The notes: a model not told the origin generated them from the letters alone. A stretch of 64,000 bases of DNA from Calliphora vicina (GCF_958450345.1 NC_088784.1:81245747-81309746); one strand, 5' to 3'; positions 22,371 to 34,527 are shown, counted from the first letter of the stretch. Program-made: numbers and translations.

Positions 22371-23340
22371 TTTGAGTTATAGTTTACTCAAAAGTGATAA
22401 TTTTTGTATACAACTGTAATTAAAACGACAAAATCACTAAATAAATACTTCATTTGTATTCGTAAATATGTATGGATTTATGTCTATGAATATAAATCCC
22501 ACATGGAATTAAGTGAAAAACAAAATTTTACTAATCGAATTTTAACTATTAAATAATAATCATAATACAAACTAATGAACCTTTAAAACATAAAACATTA
22601 GACAAAAATGCTTATGTACAGATGCCTTACCAGCAATTGGATGTTATATTTTTGATGCATACACTAAAATGTTTCTACATCGTTTCGAAGGAATGTTATT
22701 CAACTAATAATCAAAAAGTTTTCTGGATTGGAGACATGTTCTTTTTTCTTGCCTTTTTTAGATGAAAATGTGATAGTCCTATATAAAATAATTCGACACC
22801 AAAAAGTGCACTATACAATGAAAATAAATAGTGGAAGGCGAGGAGAGACGAGTTTCAACTTCAGGATGATATGTTTGGAAGACTTTTTCGATACAAATTG
22901 TTAGCAGGGTGTATCTATGTAAATGCAAATTCAATTCCATTCATACATATATTCGCAATCACACATACTGATTGAATGTACAGAAACCAGCAGGCAAAAA
23001 TATCCTTACAAATTTAGTTGCACTAATATTTTCATATAGTAAATATAAAATTAAATAAATTATAAGTGAATAATTATATAATACTGTGGCTTAATACAGT
23101 TGAGAAAGATTGTACTCCTGAAGCCAAATTTACACACATAAATATTTACACTCTCTAATATTTACAAATACGGATAACTATTAGACAAGTCCTTAAAAAA
23201 AGAGATTTGATGGGTCTTATTTAGTTCAATTGTAGCTAAAACTAACTATTGCAACAATGAATTGTAATCGGATAACTAGAACTCGTGTCGAAAATGGGTT
23301 GATATTTTTAAAATTGGGTAAACAATGGTCGTTAGTAACA
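22371..23340. other. AT-rich stretch without recognised features
   Basis: No recognisable protein, repeat terminus or RNA gene was found on either strand. It may be host sequence. Confidence 0.4.
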
Positions 23341-23540
23341 AACATGGGCATACTGCATTACTTTTTTACTGTAGTAAGCGTTTCAGTAATCAGTAAATGC
23401 TTACTGGTAATGTAAAATTCAGTAAAATTTACTGAATACTGGATTTTTTTTTCCAGGAGTCAGTAAAATTTACTGAATACTGATTTTTTTGTTCCAGTAA
23501 TCAGTAAAAAAGTTCTGGTACTGCAAAGTGCCCATCTATG
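23341..23540. repeat. short inverted-repeat element rich in CAGTAA
   Basis: The left end ATGGGCATACTGCATTAC and the reverse complement of the right end ATGGGCACTTTGCAGTAC form imperfect inverted repeats about 190 bp apart. Inside, CAGTAAAATTTACTGAATAC is repeated. It looks like a small MITE, but no target duplication was seen. Confidence 0.5.
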
Positions 23541-24588
23541 ACTAGTAGCTATTTTATAAGGGCCTGTCTAATGTCCATATATTCATATTATACATACATA
23601 TACAATCTATTATATATAAATATAGATTAGTATATATTTACTTATGTCTTATAACTACATAGTTATTATATAATATTGAATTAGAAAATAAGTTTTTTTT
23701 TTCACAAAAATTTTCCATTCACAACTTAACTGTCTGTTTATATTTATTTATAAAGAGCATTCGCATTAGTGTCTACATTTATTAGTCTATAAATCTTTTA
23801 ACGTCATTATAGTTACAAATTGACTTGTTTAGGATTATTTTATTTTATCTTAATTCTGTGGAGGAATACAAATGTATTGAATTTATATGTTGGCAAATTT
23901 AATTAGTTTATTATTTTTACCAGATTGTATAGAAGAGAATTTTTGACATTTGTATTGAAAAATAAACAATTAATAATTTATGCAAATAATTTAAATTATA
24001 ATAAAAACAAAAATAGAATGAGTAGCACTGAGACTCTCTCTGATTACACTCTGTTACAAAATGACACTTTTTGTCAGAACTTGAAAAGCCACCTAGTGGT
24101 TGTTGTAGGCCTAGGTGAGGACATACTAAAACCGTTTTCAAAGATCTTGAAATACCCTCAAAATTTTTAGTTATTTTGAAAAAACTGTTTTAGGGTACTG
24201 TTTTACATATTTTTAGATCGATTTCAAAATTTTTAACAATTATAGTTAAGTAAAGAATTAGGCTTTGATAAAATGTATGTATAAGATCTATATTCCTAGA
24301 AATTATTTAAGTTTTTATAAATTGTTTGGCTTTCTTTTTTATTATTTTTCCTAATTTTTCAAATTCAACAATAGTTATTTTAAATTTTGTCTATGAAACC
24401 CTATTTTTTTTGCACAGTAATTTATAGACAATTTTATGTAGACAGAAACGAGATATTAGTTATTCAAATCGGTTTATACTTGCAAAAGTTATTAAACTTT
24501 TTCGAAAAAAGTTCCACAAAATTTACCTTGTAAATTAAAAATTGTAGAAAAATATTTTTTTTTATAGTTTTTTGATTTTTTTTATTCG
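23541..24588. other. AT-rich stretch without recognised features
   Basis: Overlapping frames on both strands near 23917-24170 lack domain character. Long A/T runs dominate. Confidence 0.4.
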
Positions 24589-24590
24589 TA

Positions 24591-25079
24591 CACAGAAAAA
24601 ACTATTTCTTTAACCGTTTCAATTCAAATATTTGTCACATATTGAACTGGTTTCAATTATTTCATAATTAAATCAAGTATTCATTTGCTCAAAAAAAAAA
24701 TTTCTTGATATTTTCTATTGAATTTTGAGTTTTGAATTTGATAATTTTGACAATTGAATATACAATTTTCGTTATTGGTTGAACTTCAAATACAAAAATT
24801 ATTGCATAGATAATTTTCGTAATTGAAACACAAAAAATAACAAAAATGTGATTTCAATTACGAAAATTATCTATTCAATAATTTTTGTATTTGAAATTCA
24901 ACCAATAACGAAAATTGTATATTCAATTGTCAAAATAATCAAATTCAAAACTCAAAATTCAATAGAAAATATCAAGAAATTTTATTTTTGAGCAAATGAA
25001 TACTTGATTTAATTTTGAAATAATTGAAACCAGTTGAATATGGGATAAATGTTTGAATTGAAATATAATTTTTTCTGTG
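24591..25079. mobile_element. 489-bp foldback (palindromic) element
   Basis: Two arms of about 235 bp are near-perfect inverted copies around a centre near 24835; by eye they agree at roughly nineteen of twenty positions. The ends read CACAGAAAAAA on both strands. The left flank is TA and the right flank is TG, consistent with a degraded TA duplication. Both arms carry CAAGTATTCATTTGCTC and TATACAATTTTCGTTATTGG. The terminal motif resembles the 247-bp MITE ends at 26.9 and 27.5 kb. Confidence 0.85.
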
Positions 25080-25979
25080 TGGGCTGGGGGCGAAAGTACT
25101 AAAAAAGGTGTTAATGAAAAGTTGAATAACTTTTACAATTTTTATCCGATTTGAATTATTATTATAACGATGGTTTGTTAAGAACTAAATTTCCTTAATA
25201 CATTGGTATAAATTTGTCATATCAAAATAAGCAATGAAAAGCTATTCTTAACAAAAACAATACTTATAACTAACAAATGTATAAAAAAATACACGTCATT
25301 TTAAAGCGTAATCAGTTTTGTTTTTAAGCCCATTCAAAAATTTAAAGTCGGACAGAGACTGACTGAGTTACAGATCGATAAGTTCACCGACATAACTGAA
25401 AACGAGTTTTTCAGAACAACTTCTGAATTTGAGGGTGTTTTGGAAATTTTTTGAAACAATTTCTAATGTACTCAGCAAGCCCTATAACCTACCCTAGGTC
25501 GTTTTCCAAGTTTTTTTCCATCGTAGCACCGTATTATTAACCTCATCCAGCAATGCACAAGTCAGCAGTTTTACATTGATGTGAGTTTGATTTAACACTT
25601 TTTGGAAATAACATTTCCAAAACGAATTTATTTTCAAGTATTTAGTCAGAAATCAGAAAAATCCTAAGTCAAACAAAGTAAATATACTTTTTTATATTTT
25701 TTTCAAAGGAAACATTTTGTAAGTACTGTAGAAGAAAATTAATTTCAAAATTTGTATTAGGGCAAGGTCCAGAGCCTTCCGAAGTAGACCTATTTTTTAC
25801 ATAAATTTCCAATTTATGCCAAATTTTCATGAATCGCATAGCATGCCCCGACCTCGGTAACTTGAACAGAGTCTAACATCTAAAAATACAATTTTTACGG
25901 CAAATTTATTGAGTAGAAAATAACGTGCTTTTAGCTTCATCCCATTCCGATGCGGAAAGTTCGATTTTGTATCACTGTG
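25080..25979. other. unassigned stretch ending CACTGTG against a LINE
   Basis: No coding sequence is visible. The last bases (CACTGTG, 25973-25979) directly precede LINE sequence TTATCGCCCAATAGCAAT, so the right part may be another CACAGTG-ended element. Its left end was not identified. Confidence 0.35.
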
Positions 25980-26203
25980 TTATCGCCCAATAGCAATTTC
26001 TTCGGCATTTTCCAAAGTTATGGAGAACGTGGTTAATTGTCATCTTGTGAAATATTTAGAGTACAAGAATGTACTCAGTGATCGGCAGTATGGCTTTCGT
26101 AGAGAACGCTCTACGGGAAACTTGCTGGCTTTCCTATCGCAAAAACGGCATCGTTCCATTCACCGTTTTGGCCAAAGCAAAGTAATGGCTCTAGATATTT
26201 CCA

Positions 26204-27270
26204 CACAGAGAAAATCGAATTTTGTCGGTTACAATAATTATCTCATAATTCGATTGGAATTACTGAATTTATTAGTACTAGTAACTGTTTTCAAATACAA
26301 TTCTGTGAAAGGGACAGAAAGTACTAATGACTACTGTGAATTAATTTCAAAATAAATTGACTTTTCTTTTTTAATATACTTTATTTAATAAACATGCGCT
26401 AAAAGAAAGATGCATACATAAATATAAATTACAATTTTTTTTAGTGTTTTAAAGTATGATGTGATTTACAGTTTGCAATCAGTTTGTTCTTCCTTTTTTT
26501 TAATTTTTCCTGCAGCCACTGAATTATGCACGCATCCAGCAACTATCCAGAGTAGTATTATTCATGTGCCTAAAGTCAAATTGCTTTCTATTGAGAGAGT
26601 CAACTTAAATATACTTCTACGGTTGTTGGTTAATCGTCTCGTTGGCCTCAGCATTTGGTCAATGTTAAAGATAATAGCGTGTTGTGAACACTATCACTTC
26701 AAAAAGTGACAACCACTGAACTGCAATAGAAGACTTTTTAGTTTTGTACATAATTTTTCCACTGAATAGATTTTATAATGGGAAAATATTGTTTTATGGC
26801 TAGTTGAGAATTAGCTTTTCGGTATATTTCTTTCGGTGGTTCCACTCATGATTTTTTCTTCTTTAAACTCCTAAACAAATATTAAAATAAACTGTATTTC
26901 AGTTCTACACAGAGAAAACAGATTCGCGAAAGCAACCGAATTTGTTGCCAATCGAATGATTCTACCTTAGCAACCGAATTTTACAGTTGTAGCTACAATA
27001 TTTTAGAAGCGGTAACAAAATTTTGGTTGCTTCAACCAAAATTCTTCTTTATCAACTGACTTTCTGTTGATGGAACCGAAAAATTCTATGTGTGCAACCG
27101 AATCATTCGATTGGCAACAAATTCGGTTGCTATCACGAATCTGTTTTCTCTGTGTAAACATTAAAAAACGATTAAATATACAGTTATTTAATGATTAGAA
27201 TATAATGTTGTTTAACGTAATTAAATTTTAATAATTACAACCGATTTTCAACCAATCTGTTTTCTGTGTG
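26204..27270. mobile_element. 1067-bp TIR element inside the LINE, carrying a nested MITE
   Basis: The left end CACAGAGAAAATCGAATTTT and the reverse complement of the right end CACACAGAAAACAGATTGG form imperfect inverted repeats; a GGTTGTAATTATT/GGTTACAATAATTAT block follows inside both. The right flank is TA and the left CA. LINE sequence resumes beyond it. The interior (26350-26900) has no recognised transposase on either strand. A 247-bp element with related ends is nested at 26908-27154. Confidence 0.7.
26908..27154. mobile_element. 247-bp MITE with CACAGAGAAAACAG ends
   Basis: Inverted repeats of about 57 bp start CACAGAGAAAACAGATTCG and include AGCAACCGAATTTGTTGCC and CAATCGAATGATTC. 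TA dinucleotides flank it (26906-26907 and 27155-27156), as for Tc1/mariner-type insertions. No coding capacity. Confidence 0.88.
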
Positions 27271-27456
27271 TAAGGCGTGTATCATGGTGCACTTTTGTCA
27301 AAAGATATTGCTTTTCAGATATCGCACTATACGAGTTGTTATAGATAGGATCTCTTCAAACGAGTACAAGATAAATTCAGGGGTACCGCAAGACTACGTT
27401 CTTTCTCCTACTCCATTTCTTTCTAAACGACCGTCTACATCAAACTTCCAACCCTA

Positions 27457-27703
27457 CACAGAGAAAACAGATTCGTGATAGCAACCGAATTTCTTGCAAA
27501 TCGAATGATTCGGTTGCACACATCGAATTTTTCGGTTCTATCAACAGAGAGTCAGTTGATAAAGAAGAATTTCGATTGAAGCAACCAAACTTTTGCTACC
27601 CCTTCCAAAATTTTGTAGCCACAACTGTAAAATTCGGTCACTAAGGTAGAATCATTCGATTGGCAACGAATTCGGTTGCTATCACGAATCTGTTTTCTCT
27701 GTG
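27457..27703. mobile_element. 247-bp MITE, second copy, opposite orientation
   Basis: Same length and ends as the copy at 26908, reversed. TA flanks it at 27455-27456 and 27704-27705. The host LINE reads CCAACCCTA on the left and resumes TATTGTTTTGCAGA on the right, matching CCAACCCTATCTACTC of copy B and so confirming a TA target. Confidence 0.9.
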
Positions 27704-28410
27704 TATATTGTTTTGCAGAGGACAGCAACATTTGACTTTCATATTCAGGCAGTCACTTGTCGGATATTGGGTCAACTAGACATGAACGATTCCCTTAATC
27801 GGTACCTTGTGACAATCTCTAAATGGTGTCGTGCGAAAGGGTCACTTTCAACGCTAACTAAACTCAGTGTTGCATGTTGACATAAAAACAAAAGACATAC
27901 CATGTCGCTTCATCTTGGTGTTCTGGGCATGAGAATACAATGTGATGTCCACTGGTCTAAACACATTTTTCAAGTGTCAAAAGAAGCGTTCAAGTGTTTC
28001 GGTTTTCTGAAACGGTGTAGGAATTACTTCACTTCATCTGATCTCCTCACTATTTACGCCACCTATATACGACCGAAAATAAAATACAACTCCTATGTAT
28101 GGATCGGTGCTTCAAAGTCTATTTTGAAGCTTTTCGCCCGCGTAAAGGAGAGGGCGAAGTTGATTATTTGTGACAGCAGCGTATAAACTGGGATGCGTTT
28201 TACTCTTCTATCGGCACTACAATGGAATGTGTTCTGATGAAATTAGGGAACTTGTTCCTGGTGTCCGCATATTTTTACATAATACACCTTTTTCATATTC
28301 GTTCTCAGCGGTCTGTAAGTGAAAAAAAATTCCCACTGAAGTCTTTCCCGTTATTTTCAATGTAGAAAAGTTCCAATCGAAAGTCCACAAACACCATATT
28401 CTCTTTCTTC

Positions 28411-29305
28411 TCTCCCTTGATCTATTTTCTTAGTTCCAACACAAACGATTTTTACATTGTTTTAATAAAAAAATAATTTAAGCTTAATTTATATCTATAT
28501 TCTTCAATTAACAAAACAAAATGGCTAAATACCAGTTATTCGAATCAGTTTTTGATAGAAAAAAACAATTTGAATTAGACATTTTTCTTCACAAAAAATC
28601 ATACCACATAAAATTCCAAGTTCTTATAGAAATTGATTTATATTTTCTCCAAAATATAAATCTCTAAATCGAATTTCTTCAATATTAACATGTATTTGTA
28701 TAAAACCCGTAATATAAAGAATATTAAATAAAATACTGAAGATGGAACTTCAGACGTTTCTTATAATAATCTTCAAAAACAAACTTCTAATTTTATTAAA
28801 TCTTATATATTTACTGCCTTAAACAAAATGTGACGTCAAAAAAACTCACTTTCAATGCTTTACCTTATTGCAACTTAAATTCATCTAATTGCAAAAATAA
28901 CATTAATAAACTTATACAGAACTCAGCTAGAAAGATGGAGCACAATAAACAAAAGTTTAATTAATTTCTATTAAACTTTAATTAAGTAGAGCCTAAATAC
29001 GAATATCTAAATTACTCATTAAAACTTTTTTTTTTGCCACTGTTGCCTGTTGTTTTGTTTTTCACAAATTTTCAGTTTCATTTACAGAAGATAAAATGAA
29101 GATGAATAAGAAGATGAAAACACAGTCATCATCATTTCTACATTAAGTCAGGATGATACTCAGCAGCAGTAGTAGTAGTAGCAGCGGCAACAACAACAGT
29201 GAATGAATAACAGCAATGCATTATAATGAATGTGAGCAGCAAATAATAACAACAAAACAAGTTGGTAAAGAAACCATGGGCATAGTTAGACTGAGGCAAG
29301 CTTTA
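28411..29305. other. AT-rich stretch with a short CAG/TAG-repeat patch
   Basis: No gene recognised. Around 29160-29215 there is a trinucleotide-rich patch (CAGCAGCAGTAGTAGTAG, then CAACAACAAC) of the low-complexity kind common in fly DNA. Confidence 0.4.
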
Positions 29306-29309
29306 CTTC

Positions 29310-29790
29310 TGTTGGGAAATATAGAAATTTGTCGTTAGAAGTTTGACCAAATGAAGATTGTTGTAAAACTCAACAACAGCTTGCAAAAAAATCATTGGTA
29401 GCTACGCCAGCAGCAATTTCAAAACCCCTGCGCTCATCCAAAAGTAGAACAATTGGATAACATACGAATCGACGACGTACGAATGAAAGACGTTTTTGGA
29501 AGTCTGAAATGCTACTTGAACGTTATAAAAAAAATCATTTTTGCACCGAATCATTATTTGCCGGAAGAAAATGGAACCATTACGATATCCCGAATTGTGA
29601 GAGATCGCATGTGAAGTCCGGATAATCTGGCGATACCAATGCCTAATATGCGCTAAGGTAATGCTCTGTATTTGGTGGGAACAAAAGGGTCCTATCAATT
29701 CTGAGCTGCTGAAATCTGGCCAGACCATCACAGGAAACCTGCACAGAATATGCTGACAGATATGAAACTCTAGATTATTTATAGACACTT
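29310..29790 (+). pseudogene. mariner transposase relic (central part)
   Basis: Frames on the plus strand read CCKTQQQLAKKSLVATPAAI, then SEMLLERYKKNHFCTESLF, then RKWNHYDIPN and VFGGNKRVLSIL. These match mariner CQTQQQLAKSL, SEMLLERHKRKxFLHRI, DEKWIHYDNP and WWDQKGVVYYEL. The first catalytic DEKW has become GRKW. Stops and shifts are frequent. An antisense open frame of 128 codons here is a shadow of this relic. Confidence 0.8.
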
Positions 29791-29854
29791 AAGTGACAAT
29801 TGACTTCACGCTAGATTACCTGCTATGTATAAAGTAACACATTGACTTTAATCT

Positions 29855-30115
29855 GTACTTCAAATGACCCGACAGACCAGTCGATAGTGTGCTGAACTAT
29901 TAATATGAGGGTTGCGGGTTCGATTCCCGCCAGAGACTCTGGGTGTATCTGCAGACAAGCAAAACGCTTCGCAGTTCGTGTTTGTTTAAAAAAAAAATAG
30001 GAGTCCGATAAGTGATCAACTACTGTAACAACTACTGTCTATAAGATACATTGACTACTAGCTTAACTGCTGGGTACTGCTGCATATTGTAGGGGGCACA
30101 CACATAAAATCTAAT
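29855..30115 (+). repeat. tRNA-like sequence, probable tRNA-derived SINE
   Basis: GGTTCGATTCC (29917-29927) is an exact Pol III B box. It sits in a perfect T-arm: GCGGG (29914-29918), loop TTCGATT, CCCGC (29926-29930). An A-box-like segment (ACCAGTCGATAGTGTGCT) lies about 35 bp upstream. No acceptor stem pairs the two ends, so a working tRNA is unlikely. The A-rich stretch near 29991 and the unrelated tail to about 30115 suggest a SINE body. No second copy was seen in this window. Confidence 0.55.
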
Positions 30116-31453
30116 GAATAAACAAAAATATTGGTATAAAGAAAAAGTTAATTAATGCACTACAACTTCCCCATAAGATTTTCATTTCTCTTTCTCGTTT
30201 TTTTTTTGGCAACAAAAATGAACAGATTTTTTTTTTTTTCAAAAAGAAAAAACTTTATTTCAGTTGTGCATAATTTGTTGTTTTTTTTCTTTGCTGGTAC
30301 GCACTAACATTTGCCATGTTAAAGAAATCGTTAAGATTTCTTAATTATTTTCACTTTTTCTGTTATTGTTGTTGCTTTTTTTTTTGTAAGTATAATTGTT
30401 AGTGTGAGTGGCAAACATTAAGACAAATAGCTAAATAATGAGGTGCAAAGTTTTTGTATTTTATTATGTTCTTTTTCAGTTTGTTGAGATATTTTTTGTT
30501 ATTGTTTTTATTACATGTTGGCCTTATTAACAAAAGGTAGTAAATGAATTATAGGTGAGAAGAGATTATAATAAATTAGGCTGAAAAATTGTACAAGCTG
30601 GAAAAAGTAGCTGAAAAAGTTTGATTAGATTTTGCTTAATGTTTAGAGAGGGGAATTAGTCATTTGCTAATGAGAATGGAATTAATGTAAATAAATGATA
30701 TGTTCGAAATATTAACAAAGACTAAACATAAATTATTATAATTTTGGTATGTAACAAAGCTAATAAATTGTATGTCGAATATATTGCAGAAGTTTTGATA
30801 TAGTAGCCAAAATACAAGACCTACTTTGTGTATAAATTGATCTTAATAATCTATAGCTATAATCAGTCTTCGTTGCACACTACACCTGCAAACCTTGCAT
30901 ATGTTACAAATCTAGGAAAAGTGCTGTATTTTGCAATACCACAACAATAATATATAGCACTTAATCTAGATTTGCAACATGTGCAAGTTTTTCAGGTTAG
31001 TTTGCAAGAGTTATTTACAGCTTCTACAGAAGTCATTATAAGCCAGGCCAAATTAGTCAAGGCCATATCATTCTGTTAATCATACAGTTGGATGCACAAC
31101 TCCACCTTGTCTAAGCGAGCTCAGAGTAAAAGTCACTAATTCGCTGCTCGCATTTAGAAAACGCAATAGGAAGTCTATGTCTCCGTCAGGCATCATCACT
31201 CTTTTTTCGCCAGATCATCAGATCATGATTATTCGATGTTGTTTATGCACCTGTTAGAGATTTTATTGTGGCTTTACTATTAGTATATATCCCTGTCTGA
31301 TATATTGTTGTAACTGAGCCACTTAGTATATTCAGTGTATTCTCCAACTGCTGAGATATCGTGCCCAAGTTGATGTCACAGACTGCCACTGCTTCGTCAC
31401 CGTAGTTAGGCAGCTACTGTAAAATGTATTTTTAAGAAATAATTTAAACAAAT
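30116..31453. other. AT-rich stretch with one small palindrome
   Basis: No gene recognised. An imperfect inverted repeat at about 30897-31000 pairs GCATATGTTACAAATCTAG with CTAGATTTGCAACATGTGC across roughly 45 bp. It could be a tiny MITE. Confidence 0.4.
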
Positions 31454-32156
31454 ATGAATATTTATACCCTACACCACCATAGTGGGGAGGGTATAATGCG
31501 TTTGTGCAGATGTTTGTAACGCGCAAATATATTAGTCTAACACTCACCTTAAAGTATACCGATCGACCGTCCGTCTGGCTGGCTGTCCATGTAAACTTTG
31601 TGCGCAGAGTACAGGTCGCAATTTTAAAGATATTTCGATCAAATTTGGTACATATTTTTTTCGGCCCTAGGACCAAGCCTATTGAAACTGGCTGAAACCG
31701 GTCCATTATTTCACCTAGCCTCAATACAAATGTCCTTCCAAAATTGGACTTTATCGGTCATAAATGTTTAATTTATATATGTATCTCCACAAATTCCGCT
31801 CCAAATAAGTGTTTTATATACGAAATTCATGTCACCAAATTTTGTTGTGATCGGTCCATAATTAGTCATAGCTCCCATATAGACCCGCTTCCGAAAATCA
31901 CTTTAACGTACATAAATCGCTTAAAAAATGTTGGTATACTCACAAAATTCAACATAGTAAACTTTCATAGAGACATAAATCACACGACCTAATTTCATGG
32001 TGATCGGTCCATAATTGGTCATAGGTCCCATATAAGGCCCACTTCCGAAAATCACTCAAAAATATAAATTAATGAAATTTTTAAAGAAAAATGTTTTTGC
32101 TCTTTTACTTACTGTAGTTTATATGGTCGGTCAAGCCCGACTTTCTTACTTGTTTG
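31454..32156 (-). repeat. INE-like repeat, subfamily II (near full length)
   Basis: On the plus strand it begins TTTATACCCTACACCACCAT, with a short hairpin (ACCACCATAGTGGGGAGGGT). Next come TTAAAGTATACCGATCGACC, GTCCGTCTGGCTGGCTGTCC, the GATCGGTCCATAATTAGTC blocks, and the end GACTTTCTTACTTG. It is one of the two most complete subfamily II copies, with 53157-53914. No coding capacity. Confidence 0.8.
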
Positions 32157-32512
32157 AAATTTCGTTTGAAAAAATGTTGAATATGTAAAATTTGAGATTT
32201 GAGATATACATGAAATTCTTTAATTTTTTTTGGTATAAAGTTATACTTTTTTGAATTAAATATAAATATTTTATATTTTTGCTCAAATGGTTAGCTGATG
32301 ATGACGTAGAACTATGTTAGACTTTGGGATAATCGAAAATCCCAAAAAGTGTAAACTAATGGCCAGCGTAATGCATAAATACAAATTAAATAGATATGAC
32401 AATAGAAAAGCTAATACCTTACAAACCTTATATTATGTAGTAACAACTTTGTTTTATGTTGTAAATCAAGTAGTCAATGAATCGCTTATATATAGTAATT
32501 GTTACTAATATC

Positions 32513-33219
32513 CATTGGCGTAGATAGGTGGGGGCAGAGGTGGTCAAAACCACCCCAGACTCGCATCTGCCCACCCCAGATAAAAACTTGGAAAGTCGCA
32601 GAAATATTTTTTTGGATTTGTAGATTGTTCCGTTAAGAGATTCCAGTGCCCTAGAACATTAATCATGGGGTGTTTGGAACCCAAAAAGTTAAAAAAATAT
32701 TCCAATGCCAATCGTACAGCGGAGCACATGTAATGTTTGGTTTTAAAAACGGATCACAAGCTACAATGAAGGAGTCAAATCCGCAAGCTATTTTGGTTCA
32801 TTGTTTATCCGACAGGCTAAACTTAGTTATTGTGGATTCGTGTTCACACATATGAATCATCAGCGCAAACATTCATAGCATAGAGGTTTTATGCATTCAG
32901 TTTTCGAAACCAGAAAATAATAATGATTTATTCAGCCTAAGCGATGCTCTTCAAATTAAACAATGTAAAATAAACAGCATTTGCACAACTAGATGGAGTT
33001 GTAGATATGAAAATTGTAAGTCAGTAATTAAAAATGACGCTGTAATTAAAAGTGATCTTGAAGATTTTTATATAAAATCAACATTAGGTAAAAGCTAAAA
33101 TCTGGATTTACCGGATTCTATTCCTTCAGTTGATTATACTGCGGAACAGAGATTTTGGTGCCCGAGATTTGAACTACGTTTTGTATAAGTTGATGAACCC
33201 TTATTACTATGTTATACTT
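32513..33219 (+). pseudogene. hAT transposase relic (ZMYM1/DUF4371-like), N part
   Basis: The left end ATTGGCGTAGATAGGTGGGG resembles a common hAT terminus. The coding relic from about 32705 reads YSGAHVMFGFKNGSQATMKE, then NPQAILVHCLSDRLNLVIVD and, after a stop, FSLSDALQIK followed by ICTTRWSCRYENCKSVIKN. These are the YDGAxxMSGxxxGVQ, VHCxxHRLNLV and TRWxxR motifs of this hAT class. It is broken at about 33220 by a TIR element; the C-terminal motif reappears at 35.1 kb. Confidence 0.8.
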
Positions 33220-34527
33220 GTTTTTTTTCCAGTCAGCTCGCGTTTTCGAAATATCGCGGTTTTTAAATTATCATTGAATACCCTATTTTTTGGAGTTTTT
33301 CTTCAAAATGTTGGGTAATGCAGCTAAGAATGTGAAATTTTTTAGCATGAGACTGGTCTACGTAAGCATATGCTTCTTTTGAGTATAATAATTGTAATGG
33401 ATGTTTTGGCATATTTGTCTGATCTTTCAGGAAAGTTGAAATTTGACTCTTTTAGCTTTATCCTTAATAAAATTGTGCATTATGAACATTTTAAATACAA
33501 ATTTAGCACTGAACATTCAAGGCATTATAGCGAACATAGTTTTTAATTAAAATGAAAAATTAGTTAAAAATTTAATGAAATATTTAGATAATATCCCGAA
33601 ATTTCACATCCTAAAAAACAATTTTTTTATAAATAAATTTTTAGGTAGTCTTATATCTTATTTCTTAATACAGTTTTAAATCTAACTACAGCAATATAAA
33701 TACTTAATTTGACGTTTTTAAAATATTGCGAATTTTGTATTTATGTGATTTACAAGCTTTGTTGGTGAAAATATCTTAATTTTTTTTTAAAAAACACTAG
33801 TATTTTATAGAAAAAAATTAATTTTTACAAACATATAGATTTATTTCTACATTATATATCCCGGAATTGTCTAAGTTGCGAATTTGAATACCAAAGTAAG
33901 CAAAATACAATTGGAGAACAGTGTATGTAATTGATTTTTTTTTAATATACATTCGCCACAAATGTAAGAAAACATATTAGGATCTTTAACACAGCATCTC
34001 ATCTTACTAGCCGTAATGAAATAATATAACAAGAGAAATTATATTTAAATTTTTAGTTTATGTATAATCTTGCAGGTGTAAAACATTCAAGTTACGATCA
34101 TTTAATAATTTTTTTAATACGAAAAACATATGAAAAATATTGTACAACTTTGAGTTATTTTGCCAAATAGTTTAATATATTTTCAGCGAAATTTCAATAT
34201 TTTTATATAAATTAGTTTATTGATATGTTTTTATTGTATATAGTTAGAAAATTTTGAACCCTTTTACCATAGGTCAAACTTATAAGGATGAAACTGAAAA
34301 AAGTTAATTTTCAACATCCTTGCGATATTACCAATATATCCTGAAATTTAGATAAACAGAATTGATGTCAAAGAAAATATAATTTTGTGTAGAATACCAG
34401 AACAAAACTGAATTTTTAATTTTAGTATCCATTTATGAAATAATCAAACAAACAGAGAAATAAATACAGAATAACCAAAAAAATTAAAACCGCGATATCT
34501 TAAAAACAAGAGCTGCTCAAAAAAAAC
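33220..34527. mobile_element. 1.3-kb TIR element splitting the hAT relic
   Basis: Imperfect inverted repeats of about 50 bp: left GTTTTTTTTCCAGTCAGCTC, right (reversed) GTTTTTTTTGAGCAGCTC. Both then contain ATATCGCGGTTTT (33251-33263 and 34486-34498). The interior has no long frame or recognised protein. The flanks belong to one hAT relic, supporting insertion. No target duplication could be fixed. Confidence 0.6.

Larger units (their letters stand above)
25980..28410 (+). pseudogene. LINE reverse-transcriptase relic, copy C, twice interrupted
   Basis: Three pieces match LINE copy B in order. Piece 1 (25980-26203) reads MENVVNCHLVKYLEYKNVLS, RQYGFRRERSTGNLLAF and KVMALDIS. Piece 2 (27271-27456) has TIRVVIDRISSNEYKINSGV and PQDYVLSPTPF. 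Piece 3 (27704-28410) starts in the FADD region (here decayed) and continues LGVLGMRIQCDVHWSKHIF, then YIRPKIKYNSYVWIGASKS, ending with VFPVIFN and a C-terminal KVHKHHILFLL before a stop near 28431. Pieces 1 and 2 are split by a 1067-bp TIR element, pieces 2 and 3 by a 247-bp MITE. Several stops and frameshifts are present, and the 5' part is truncated. Confidence 0.8.

Noticed and set aside
29402..29788. A 128-codon minus-strand frame
   Set aside because: It is antisense to a plus-strand mariner relic with clear motifs; the frame is a shadow.
29855..29945. A functional tRNA gene
   Set aside because: The T-arm is perfect, but the ends do not pair into an acceptor stem and the D and anticodon arms are not convincing.
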